Shown here: positions 1-9,659 of the stretch, piece by piece | Layout: each line of letters starts with the position of its first letter | Numbering within the stretch: the first letter of the stretch is position 1 | Assembly (NCBI GenBank): GCA_037176725.1 | Contig: JAZBRS010000077.1 | Location: 682,001-746,000 of the forward strand | Reading direction: 5' to 3' | DNA: 64,000 nucleotides | Source of the DNA: Posidonia oceanica | Lineage: Eukaryota; Streptophyta; Magnoliopsida; Alismatales; Posidoniaceae | Notes under the pieces: generated by a model | The model's database searches: none | What the model was told of the DNA's origin: nothing | The model's input: the letters and a program-made list of their open reading frames with translations, nothing else | Program-made: the position numbers and the translations under genes

Positions 1-330
1 TCCGGCGCGCGTGAGGGCCGAAGAAAGCCTCCCCGGGATTCCCCTCGTCGCCCTCTTGCTCCTCGGCCTTTCCCCGAGGGTTTTCATCGCCTGTGCCGCC
101 CGCAATCTCTCGCCGAAGTCCCCTTCTTCTCCGGCGCCGGCCACCCCCGCAGCAGCCGTCCCGTGCGTCTCCGCCGCCACCGACGCCACTGCAAGTCTCC
201 CCCGCCTCCGCCGCGTCACGCCGGTTCCCCCCCGCTCTCCACCGCACCGCGTCGTCCCTCCTCCGCCTGTCCAGAGCGTCGCCGGCGGACCTCCGGCCGT
301 CTCCCCGCTGTAAGCTGCTGCCGTTCTTCT
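1..330 (+). other. GC-rich, CpG-dense segment of LTR A1
   Basis: This stretch is rich in CCG, CGCC and TCCTC runs and stands out from the A/T-rich sequence after it. Equivalent GC-rich segments lie at about 17650-17990 (A4), 26740-27110 (A3) and 33440-33960 (A2), so it is a conserved module of the LTR. Short reading frames pass through it but are not conserved between copies. It could be a 5' leader or promoter-proximal region, or an old captured fragment. I see no recognisable domain. Confidence 0.5.
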
Positions 331-359
331 TTTTTTTATTTTCAGCAACTTTAGTTAAT

Positions 360-1300
360 TTTCTCCACATTGCATCCATATCACATTAAGTTTTCAATAT
401 TGCTTTTAGGTCCTGATGACTTAAGTCATATGTTATATTGAAGTTAAAATCTTATTAAATTGCTTTAAATGTTTCTGGTTTTTAGTATTTGCATGATAGT
501 CCATTCACTGTGCTGTCTAGTTGTAGAAATTTATGTTTTAGCCCCTCTGCTTTTAACTTTTGCATCTGAATCCTACAGTAGATTATTTAATTTAAATGCT
601 GTAAGTTTGCCTTATTGTATTGCGTTCTGGGCCCTTCTCAGTTTCTATTTTTGTATCTTAGTCCAATGCACTGTAGAACTTAGGGTTTATTTTCGCATTT
701 TGCATGCTGCATTGCACATTTGCCCCTCTGATTTTTAATTTTTGCATCTAGGTCCATTTTAAATGCATAATGATCATTTTGCATGCATCTTAGCTTATTG
801 CGTTGCATTTTCAACCTTGCATTTTCAAAAATTGCATGTCAGTCCATGGTCAGTAATTTCAGAGCACATTTTACATCTAAAATTGCATACTTGACCCTTG
901 CATGATTTAAAAATGACATATAGGTCCTTGCATCCTTTTAAAGTCATGTAAAAAGACCGTTTCGCCCCTAAAATTGCATCTTAGCTCCTATTCTTATAAA
1001 ATTGCATATAGACCCTCCACTTGCATTCCCAGACTCCCCAGGACCCTGTTTTCTGGAAAAATTGCATTTTAGCCCCTGATGTTTTTAAAAATTGCATTCT
1101 GCTTGCCATTTGCTTTCAAAACTTCCTCTGATGCGTACCAACTTTTAAAAGCTGTGTTCTGAAGCCTATTTTTTGCAAAACTACCCTCTGCCACCTCCTG
1201 TTCTCAGAATCCCTGCCTGTAAGCCCCATCCTTTTCAAAAATTTGCATTTAAGCCCCTTTTCTTTTTTAAAAAATAGCATTTGAACTCCTTTTTTTTTCT
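360..1300 (+). repeat. Degenerate tandem repeats in LTR A1 (AAATTGCATTTTAG type)
   Basis: A word close to AAATTGCATNTTAGNCC returns roughly every 50-70 bases with heavy divergence, for example near 830, 970, 1050, 1085 and 1240. Related blocks are at 27480-28130 in A3 and, reversed, at 16780-17300 in A4 and 32460-33260 in A2. It is therefore part of the LTR and holds no gene. Confidence 0.6.
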
Positions 1301-1612
1301 AAAAGTCTTCCTCCTTGTCTTTTCTGGCATCTTGCATGCATTTGCATTTATGTAGCTTTGCATTAAGTTTCTTTCGCACACACCAGAGCCCCCTCAGCTC
1401 CCATCCACCTGGGAGGACCCTTTTGCACACCCCTAGGACCTCCTGAACACTTAGATCTGTCCTTCTCTCCTGTTCTGGCCTTTCCGCCTTGAAGCTGCGA
1501 TATCTTTCAATCCGGCCGTTGGATCTTCCCAAACAAGCTGCCCAGGCGACCGCAGCGAAGCGCTCTTCAGCACGGACCAAGCAGATTTCAGATCAGAACC
1601 CAGGATTTCCAG

Positions 1613-1937
1613 GTATGCCCTCCTGAACCTTTGCATTGCATTCATTCGCATGCCATTTGCATAGTTTGCCTCGTTTTCGCTTTCGGTCTCTTTGAGCATG
1701 TAGAATAGGCCCCCCTCTTCTTGTCCATCAATTCCAATCCCCGTTTCGCGTTTCCCCGTGTGTTTTGCGTTGTGTTTTCCCTGGATTTGCCACTTAATGC
1801 GACTTTTTCCCCCTTTTCCACGATCCGATCGCATCGCGAGCTTTGGGCAGCATGCGAGACACACCGTGGAGCAGTTTAGTGGGAAACGGTCACAAAGAGG
1901 CGGTAATCCCTCCGTTTGCTCACTCTCCCCTTTGCAG
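1613..1937 (+). other. Putative intron inside LTR A1
   Basis: A donor TTTCCAG|GTATGC and a pyrimidine-rich acceptor CTCTCCCCTTTGCAG|GTC bound a 325-base segment. The same pair occurs in A3 (28385-28695, CCAAG|GTAAGT to TTTTGTAG|GTC) and on the minus strand in A2 (31831-32156). GT-AG ends kept in three diverged copies suggest that LTR-derived transcripts are spliced here. No RNA evidence is available. Confidence 0.5.
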
Positions 1938-2080
1938 GTCTTTACACCTGCTCTGTGTGGCCCCGAACAGCGTCTGTTCTCACACACGCGCTGTCTTACC
2001 TCTTTTTGGCTTCTTCTGAACTTTTTCTTTGCATTAGCGTTCGCATAGCTTTTCTGGGGTTTTTGTTTCGCTGTTTTGGC

Positions 2081-2690
2081 ACCGTTTTGCGTGCCTGCTT
2101 TGCTTTTGCGCGCCCGTCCTGTTTTGGCACCATTTCGCGTGCTCGTAATCGTCTTTTTGCACCGTTTTGCGTGCCTGCTTTGCTTTTGCGCGCCCGTCCT
2201 GTTTTGGCACCATTTCGCGTGCTCGTAATCGTCTTTTTGCACCGTTTTGCGTGCCTGCTTTGCTTTTGCGCGCCCGTCCTGTTTTGGCACCATTTCGCGT
2301 GCTCGTAATCATTTTTTTGCACCGTTTTGCGTGCCATTCCGTTTTGTTGTCTCGTTTTGCGTGCCGCCTTACTTTTTCGCTCATTTTGCCTACCGTTTTC
2401 GTTCGTTTTTGCACCGTTTTGCGTGCCATTCTGCTTTCTTGTCTTGCTTCGCGTACCGTCTTGTTTTTCTCTTGTTTTGCGTGCCGGTTTCGTTCTTTTT
2501 GCACCGTTTTACGTGCCATTCTGTTTTATTGTCTCGTTTTGCGTGCCGCCTTACTTTTTTCGCCTGTTTTGCGCACTGGTTTCGCTCTTTTGCATCGTTT
2601 TGCGTGCGTTGTTCGCTTCCCGCCTCGTTTTGCGTGTTTCGCGCCGTTTTCTCTTGCATGTCGATCGCATTGCATGATTTTAACGCTGTT
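2081..2690 (+). repeat. Variable tandem array in LTR A1, with three 80-base units then shorter units
   Basis: Units beginning ACCGTTTTGCGTGCC start at 2081, 2161 and 2241, an exact 80-base period with almost no differences, so the triplication is recent. Degenerate units of roughly 30 bases follow to about 2690. Most units contain GGCAC-CGTTTTGC-GTGCC or a close relative, which can fold as a 5-bp stem. The matching arrays in A4, A3 and A2 differ in copy number. Long overlapping open frames on both strands are by-products of the repeat. Confidence 0.85.
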
Positions 2691-2924
2691 TTGCCTTCTC
2701 GTCTGCATTTACATATAGGGCTGTGATGCTTACTGCCTGGAGTTCTCACGAGCTAGGTTTCGCCTGGTTCGGAACACGGACAGCGTAGCTAAGCACTTAG
2801 AGAGCACGTTTACTTCCCTGCCTTGCATTTTCCCACTTAGAGCACTCCTTGAGCATTCATTTAGGCATTTATAGGCACATAGGCATTCAATCCTGCATTT
2901 CCCTGCGTATGCGAGCGTAAGCCT

Positions 2925-3180
2925 AGAAAGACCGATTCTCGGGCGTGTCGGGGGTGCCTAACACCTTCCCCGCACGTAACAGGAGTCCTTGCCCTGTCTT
3001 TTGGCCCGCGATGACCATATTGCCCTTATCCTAGGCTAGAGTCATTTCATTTGCATGTATTTGCATTTGTTTCCCTTTGCATTGCTTTGCTTTGCATTTC
3101 TTGCTTGGTTTTGCACGTTAATTCACGCATTTCCCCCGGTTTTCCTTGTCTCCCATTAATAGACATGGTGGCGACTCTGA
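2925..3180 (+). other. Conserved LTR end block and PBS-like word in A1
   Basis: The block around GGGTGCCTAACACCTTCCC and CGTAACAGGAGTCCTTGCC is shared by LTR families A, B and C. Next, at 3166-3179, is TGGTGGCGACTCTG, which resembles the primer-binding sites at 13205-13222 and 36951-36968 but lies inside the LTR, about 110 bases before its end. The role is unknown. Conservation across LTR families suggests the R/U5 region. Confidence 0.6.
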
Positions 3181-3291
3181 TTTGTCTTATCTTTCCCTTT
3201 TCTCCTCGATTTTAAGTGTTTTCGAGTTGAGCCTCTTCCTCGGATCCAATCGCCGCTAATAGCGAGCCTGATTCCGATCGGGATCGCTACA

Positions 3292-5517
3292 ATGGGTGCC
3301 TGACATGCAAGACTAACCTAACAGAAGATTAGAAGAGGAATCAGAGCAAGGAGCAAGCCAGAATCCAAGATCAAAGCAAGCAGGTTGTTGGACGCCTGTA
3401 GGCTGGGCGTCCAACGTTAGACGCCAGAGGGACAGGCGTCTAACATAGACCAGAAGATAGAGGAGAGAAAGAAGCATACAAAAGCAAAATAAAAATGGGT
3501 ACATACATTTGGACTTCTGGAGATGAGCATGGGGCAAACTAGTAAACAAGGGAAGCATAAAAAATTCAATCAGACCTTACCTATGCTAAGTGCCAGGCCA
3601 GAGGCACAACTAGGTCGTTGGACGCGAGCTAGGTCGGCGTCCAATGTTGGACGCCAACACCAGCAGCGTACAACACCCTGGGAGGCACAACACACAAAGA
3701 ACATGCATAGAATAGCAAACAAACTAAAGAAGGATGAAGAACAGTTGCTGAAGAAGCTTAACACGCATACAAACATAGGAGACATGCAAGCAAACAAATC
3801 AGAGCACCAAGCAAACCAGAAAGAACAAGGCAGGGGAGCAGGGACGTTAGACGCTACAACCAGCAACGTCCAATGTTGGACGCTGGAGATCCCAGCGTCC
3901 AACACCTGCAGAATGCACGATCACCTGTGCTAAAGGGGGAGCTCTGCTCTAACCCCACCATTATGCATGCAAACACATCAAGGCATACCAGAGCAAAATA
4001 AACACGCATAGAAAGCATTCAACTTATGGAAAGCAAGAAGGGAAGAGCATGCATGGGAATAAAGGAGTAAACTTGCGAAAAGGAAGCATGCAACTTGAAA
4101 AGACCTAGCAAACCTAAGCATGGTTGCCATAGGGGCAGGCATCTCTAAGCAAGCATGGATCATGAATAAGCATCAAAAATAGGCATGAGGTAGGCATGGC
4201 AGCAAGCTATGGCTAATAGGAGTGTTTGACGCTAGGTGAACCAACGTCGAACGTTGGACGTGGCTCACCCTAGCGTCCAACGCAGGCAGGAGACAGATGG
4301 ACATCAGAGCATGCAAAGAGGATTTAAACAACCATGGAACAAGCAAACAGGCATAGCATGGCATCAGAGAACATTTAAGGAAGCATATAGCTTGGGTTTA
4401 CAGAAAAACAAGCAATGATAAAGCATGGAAGGCATCAAAACAGGAGCAAGGCAAGACAGAGCGTTGGACGCCGGCCTATGCCGCGTCCAACGTTGGACGC
4501 ACCAGCTGGTGCGTCCAATACATTGAACTCCTTCTTGGCCACGAATCACGACCAAAAGGATTCAAAAAAGCGTAAACTGCATGGGGACGTACTACTAAGC
4601 ATGCAAGACCAAAGGGGATAGATAGCTTACCTCGTCGTGGCCTGGAACGGCATGTCGACCTCCTTCACCGGTGCTGCGGAAGTGGACGACCAGCTGACTC
4701 CGGCGAGCTCGTGCGGGCTGCTGGTGGCACGGGAGAGGTCTACGAAGGGTCCGGGAGGAAGGTGGACACTTGGTTTCTCTCTAGAGGTGGAGAATTGTGG
4801 TCGAAAAGGGGTGTGCCGATCTGTGCCCCTTGAGGAAGAAGGGTGATTGGCATGGTTTTGTGCAATGGGTGCTTGGGTTTGCTACCAAAATTGCAGCGAC
4901 TCAGAGGGGAATTGGCAGGCTTTGGCAGGTGCTCTGGGTGTGGGAAGGCCACGAGGAATGGCAGGAGGAGTGTGGGCATGTCAGTCGGCGGTGAGGGAGC
5001 CGCTGGTGGCTGACAGAGGCGGCAAATGGCAGTGAGGGCTTAGAGAGCGGGAATGGGGCTGAAATGGAAAAGAGATGGGTAGTTACTCAAGCTTGGAAGG
5101 TAGTGGATGGCGTGGAGTGGAGGAAGGGATAGGTAGTAAGTGCGGGGAGGCGGTGGAGTGGACGGGCGGTGAGCCGAAGGAGGCGGAGCAGCTGCTGCTG
5201 CAACCGAGTCGTTGGACGCCGGATCAGGAGGCATCCAAAGTTGGACGCTGGAATAGGGCACGTCCAACGTTGGACGCTGCCTATTCTAGTGTTCAACATA
5301 CTCAGTTGGCAAAAGGCTGCAAAAAGGCTTGGGCTTGGGCTAAAAAGGTGGAAAAAGGTGGAAAAAGGCTTGGGGTTTAGGCTTGGGATTTAGGTGAGGT
5401 TTTGGGCTAGGAAATGGATTAGAAAAGGGGTTAGAAAAAGGAGTGCCCATCCAGAGTCCACACGAGCCTGCAGGAGAAAACAACCAACTTCCGGGTTGTC
5501 AGAATGGGATGTCTACA
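3292..5517 (-). mobile_element. Element B 3' LTR (remaining part)
   Basis: It matches 14301-15126 plus 19968-21219 block by block, which is the same LTR at B's other end: the opening GGGTGCCTGACATGC, the paired hairpins, and the closing GGATGTCTACA at 5517. The left part is displaced beyond the window by A1. The LTR start on the minus strand is TGTAGACATCCC, directly preceded by a polypurine tract, which identifies this as the 3' LTR. Confidence 0.8.
3391..5302 (-). repeat. Hairpin doublets (GTTGGACGC/GCGTCCAAC) in B 3' LTR
   Basis: Pairs of short hairpins recur near 3393, 3613, 3841, 4210 and 4462, with a triplet near 5208. Each hairpin is about GTTGGACGC, a 9-14 base loop, then GCGTCCAAC. 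Two hairpins abut so that the junction reads CCAACGTTGG, an AACGTT palindrome. Some junctions read AATGTT, as expected from CpG decay. Loops differ between doublets while the stems stay alike. There is no coding content. Confidence 0.75.
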
Positions 5518-5533
5518 GATGCCCCTTCCTGAG
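5518..5533 (-). other. Polypurine tract of element B
   Basis: On the minus strand the bases CTCAGGAAGGGGCATC sit directly before TGTAGACATCCC. The equivalents in E (45578-45593), D (43602-43616) and G (49986-50000) share the AGG-GGGGC core. This is the usual plus-strand DNA primer site and fixes element orientation. Confidence 0.75.
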
Positions 5534-7104
5534 TGAGGTCAAGCATAGCGAGACCGCTACTCAGGGTAGACAAGACACCCTACTTGACGCTGGCAGGAGC
5601 ACAAATTGCTGTGGGCGTGAGTCACTTATCCGGCGGATGCACCGGAAATCATGACTTGATGCCACAATGCAGATGTAGATGCTAATGCCATGCAATGCAT
5701 GCTAATGCAGAAGTTAGTGCAAATGTTATGTTAGATGTTAGTGCAGAACTAATATGCGATGCGAATGCCGACACTGAACTAGTATGAACTAGTGCACGTG
5801 CGAGTGCTGTGCATGGGGAGATGCTATGCTGATGCATGGTGATTGCTGGCACTAATGCCGATGCTGATGCATGGGGTGCTATGCTTGCAGAGTGCTAATG
5901 CTTGAATGCTAATGCTAGTGCTTGACTGCTTGCAGGTTCTGATGCTTGAGATGAGTGCTTGCTAACACTCGTGAGTGCTAATGCTTGGGTGCTAGTGCTT
6001 GAGAGCTAGTGCTTGAATGCTTGAGAGTGCTAATGCTGGGGCAGTGCAGAGTGATGCATGGAGGAAGAGCAGAGGGTTCTACAGGGCAATGCGGCAAGTT
6101 GGCTGCTTGTCCAAGCTTGCATAAAAGCAACTCCGGGAGGGCTAGCATGCTTGCCGCTTGGGCAGGCTACTAGACCAGGGGAGACCAAGGGGCCCTTGTC
6201 CGTTCGGGACAAGTAAAGCAAGCAGGTGCTCGCAAGGTCGCGAGAAGGAGGAAGTGTTTACCTCAGGCAAGGCAACAGACAGGCAGAAGGGGCAGAAGGG
6301 GCAATGCAATGCAGAGGAGGTCCTAAGCAATGCGGGAAAGTGAATGCAAATGCAGATGAATGCAGACACTAGAATGCTGTGCAAATGATATGCCTATGCT
6401 AATGCTTACTGTGCTGAAACTCCTCTGGGGGAAAGTGGGATGGTGCATGCACGTGGAAAAGTGGAAATGAAATGCAATGCTGTCACTAGCCAATGCATGT
6501 AGGCCAAGCAACGGGGGTGCCATTCGCAAAGCTCAGCTGTAGACGAATGGCGATGCAAGTGCATGAGATACTACAGAAAGTAAATATGCTAAAAGTAAAG
6601 CAGGGGATGTGCATGCAGCGGCGGGTACTAAAAGACCCGGGAAAGCAGAATGTGGGAGTTGATGGAAGGACCACAGAGGAGCGGCATCGCAATAAGGGCA
6701 CAATGCATGAGATGTTATGCAGGGGATGCAAGGTATGCAGCGGAACGCCGGGCATGCGGAACCGAGAAAGCGATCTTGGGTTACGCACTACTGCGAGCAT
6801 CATCTCGAGTCGGCAATGCTATAAAAAGAAGCATGCGAGCAACGTAGATGCTACCTTAGGCAATACGTGAACTTGGGGTTCGGATCCTAAGTGCACGATG
6901 TCCGGGATGATGAGATACAGCACTAGGACTGACTCTACAAGGAGATACAGAGAAGCTATATGATGCTATGCAATGCAAATACTATGAAATGCATTGTAGA
7001 ACCAGATGGAACGTGGGGCACGCGAAACTGGGAAAACGATCCTGGTCGTGCGATGACCGCGGGATGATGAAATGCTAATGCCATGCAACAAAATGCTATT
7101 ACAC
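5534..7104 (-). other. Element B 3' untranslated region, ATGC-rich low-complexity part
   Basis: The first 130 bases match 45594-45725 in element E, including the GTGAGTCACTTATYCG word. From about 5650 to 6080 the sequence is a degenerate run of GATGCTAATGC and GAGTGCTAATGCTTG words. Then come non-repetitive bases with scattered ATGCAATGC. Open frames are short and unlike any family I know, so I call no gene. Confidence 0.6.
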
Positions 7105-7860
7105 TAAGATGAAATGGGTGATAGGTTAATGGACCTATCGCCAGATAGTTAGGGCTATTAGCCCGCGGGGAGTTAACGGACTCACCACCAGATAGTTGGG
7201 GCTATCAGCCCGATGGATGGTGACAGGCCAGCGAGTCCGTCAGGCAAGAGGGGTGATTACAAGTGCGATAGCTTGTAACCACGAATGCAATGGGAATACC
7301 ATACCCGAGGGTGTGGCAATGGTCCGTAGACGTTCCTGTAATAGTTAGGGATGTCAGCCCAAATGCAGATGGAAATGGGATATCATGGGGCACCTGAATG
7401 AAGATGCCCCTGGTATCGGTGAACGATACCAAGGGGCAGCCGAAGCGCCCCTGGCATCAAAATGCAAGGCAGAGACAACACTAACGGGTTTGTCAGCCGA
7501 GTAGTTAGGGCTACCAGCCCGGATGCAGTGAGATGGATGGAAAGGGCACACCGTGCAAAGTGCAATGACGGTGGGGGATGCAATGGAATAATGCAAATGC
7601 AGGGTGATAAGTTAACGGACTTATCACCGAATAGTTGGGGATATCAGCCATATGCAACGTGGATATGCGGGATGACATTTTAATGGGCGTCAACCGAGCA
7701 GTTAAGGCTACCAACCCAATGTAGAGGAATACAGAGTGATAGGTTAACGGACCCATCGCTGAGCAGTTAGGGCTACCAGCCCGAATGCAGAAATGATGGC
7801 GCGATAAAATGATAAGTTAACGGACCCATCGCCGAGCAGTTAGGGCTGCCAGCCTGAATG
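7105..7860 (-). repeat. Two-hairpin cassettes in B 3' untranslated region
   Basis: A cassette recurs with two small palindromes: GATAGGT-TAACGG-ACCTATC (or GATAAGT-TAACGG-ACTTATC), then a GGGCTAYCAGCCC hairpin separated by words like GCCGAGCAGTTA. Copies are near 7109, 7160, 7600, 7740 and 7810, with partial copies between. Stems differ between copies but still pair. At 7400-7460 lies another inverted pair, CCCCTGGTATC and GATACCAAGGGG. Confidence 0.75.
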
Positions 7861-9295
7861 TAGAATGATGTAGGAAGGAAACAGGAAACCCATCGTGATA
7901 GGCGTGCAATGGTCTCAGTGCGGGCATGCTTCGTGGCATCACGAGGTGACAAACGAGGTACATGCTGGTCATCACGGACCTGTCCACGCGGTGGGCAGCA
8001 AAATTTGAAAATCACGGAGCCTCTGAGCGAGGCAGGCAAAAGTGCTCGTCCTTGGCTCCGATTTTCGAAAACAGGGGGAAGGGAAGAAGGTAAAAATATA
8101 TTACAGCATGCATGTTTTGGTGGCTTTATACTCAAAGCAGCTGTGCCATGAGGATGCTTCTGCGGTTCCTAACTCAGGAGATCTCGATCCTTGAGAGACG
8201 CCATGCCGAGTTGTGGTCGGTGGCTCTCTTTCTCATTCTTGGCTCGGGATGAGGCCTCAGCTTTGCAGAGTATAGCCTTCGGCTGCAGGGTATGCAGAAG
8301 TGTTGGATATAGCTTCTTAGCCTCCGTCTCAATTCTTCGGGGACCAGCTACCGCTTTTGATGCTCACAAAGTAGATCTTTCTTTTCCCCTCATGAGTGAC
8401 TGGAGTTGCATCTAGCCTGCCAAGGGAGTAGAGGTGTCTGTAGAGGGGATCGGAGCATGCTGCTGCGCTCGGAGGGTGGGGCCAGGTCCTCCAGATGATG
8501 CATCTCGTGCAGTTGCCAGTGTGGCGCTTGGAGCTGATAACTGAGGTGGCTTCGACAATCGTCCGCGTCACTCCTCTCATGAGTGCCTTCTTTCTTCAAC
8601 TTCTTTCTGTATTTTCCTTTTGTGCTCAGCATGCATATCATGTTGTCATTTCTTTTGCTCACAAGACCTCTGTTCTTATGGATATGCATGTCTTCGCCCT
8701 CTTGGGGTAGCAGTCCCAGGTGAGGCATTGAGAGTTTGGCTGATCGGCGTACACCCTCAGCCTCTGCAATGTGTCGACAGCCTCTGGCTATGCTCTGCTC
8801 TGCTTTGGTCCTCTCCATGATCGGTGGACTCTCTGGTTAAGGTGGATCTCGCTTTGGGGGCTTTGAGCTCAACAAGACACACTGTTCTGCTCTAGTCTCA
8901 CTCTGTAGCCACATACAAGAGATGGTGCTGCTCGGGCGAGACCTGCCTGGGATCGTCACTGCTTGACATCCTTTAGGCGCTGCTTGTTTGTCCAAAGCCG
9001 ATTTCTGATTATACAAATGTTTGTGGGTTTTGTATATTTTAGCAGGGGAAAGGACAAACATGTTTTTGGATTTTGCGTTGGTTTTGTATTTTTATGATTT
9101 TTGTTTAGGAAAATATAAAAGGGAAAACCCGCAGAGGGGCGAAGAAAATATTTTTGCTATTTTCATTTTCTTGATTGTTTTGGCTTTATGCTTTACAAGA
9201 TGCGAGAAATGATATGTACATGCAATAAATGACAATGCATGATGATAGATATGTGCAAGATGAATGGATGTGCATGCAGAGTGATTGATATGTGC
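7861..9295 (-). other. Element B 3' untranslated region, unrecognised part
   Basis: About 1.4 kb with no repeat structure I can define and no convincing protein. Plus- and minus-strand frames of 60-140 codons exist, but none shows a known motif. It may be a remnant of pol or of an accessory frame too decayed to identify. Confidence 0.4.
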
Positions 9296-9500
9296 AAGTG
9301 ATAACTTGACGGACTTATCGCCGAATTGTTAGGGATATCAGCCCGAATGATAAGTTGACGGACTTATCGCTGAGTAGTTAGGGCTGCCAGCCCAGTGATG
9401 ATAGGTTAACGGACCTATCGCTGGATAGTTAGGGGTATCAGCCCGGTGATGATAGGTTAACGGACCTATCGCCAGATAGTTAGGGGTATCAGCCCAGTGA
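9296..9500 (-). repeat. Second group of two-hairpin cassettes in element B
   Basis: Four cassettes follow each other at about 50-base spacing: GATAACTTGACGGACTTATC, GATAAGTTGACGGACTTATC, then two of GATAGGTTAACGGACCTATC. Each is followed by TAGGGNTATCAGCCC or its variant. They match the cassettes at 7105-7860. This group lies closer to gag, so the cassette is dispersed within the 3' untranslated region. Confidence 0.75.
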
Positions 9501-9655
9501 TAAATGCATGCAGGAAAAAATACAAGTTTTTAGGATTTTTTGCTGTTTTTATGCTTTTTATGATTTTTGACATGGCAAGAAAAACACAAAAACAAAACAA
9601 AACCAAACAAAAAGGAAAGACAGTGCAAGAAACAAAAGAGTGGTAAGAGGGACTT

Positions 9656-9657
9656 AC
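9656..9657 (-). other. Putative splice donor after gag of element B
   Basis: The minus strand reads GCTGACAG|GTAAGTCCC, close to the plant consensus donor. Ogre-type elements carry an intron downstream of the gag-protease frame, and F has a similar donor at 41084. I see no matching acceptor. Confidence 0.4.
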
Positions 9658-9659
9658 CT

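Larger units (their letters stand above)
1..3291 (+). mobile_element. A1: 3' part of a giant gypsy-type LTR (family A), cut by the window start
   Basis: This is the right-hand 3.3 kb of a long terminal repeat in plus orientation. It ends in GGATCGCTACA at 3291, the mirror of the TGTAGCAATCC that opens the minus-strand copy at 30932. The same block order occurs in the copies at 24231-29771 (plus), 30932-36440 (minus) and 15132-19962 (minus): a GC-rich segment, degenerate A/T-rich repeats, a short intron-like segment, a variable hairpin array, and a conserved end block. Beyond 3291 comes the LTR of element B, which in B's other LTR runs on uninterrupted at 14301, so A1 is inserted in B. No protein-coding content is credible. 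Whether it is a solo LTR like the other three cannot be seen, because its left part is outside the window. Confidence 0.85.

Noticed and set aside
1451..2718. Open frames of 113-280 codons on both strands in A1
   Set aside because: They overlap the variable array and the intron-like segment. Different frames are open in other copies.
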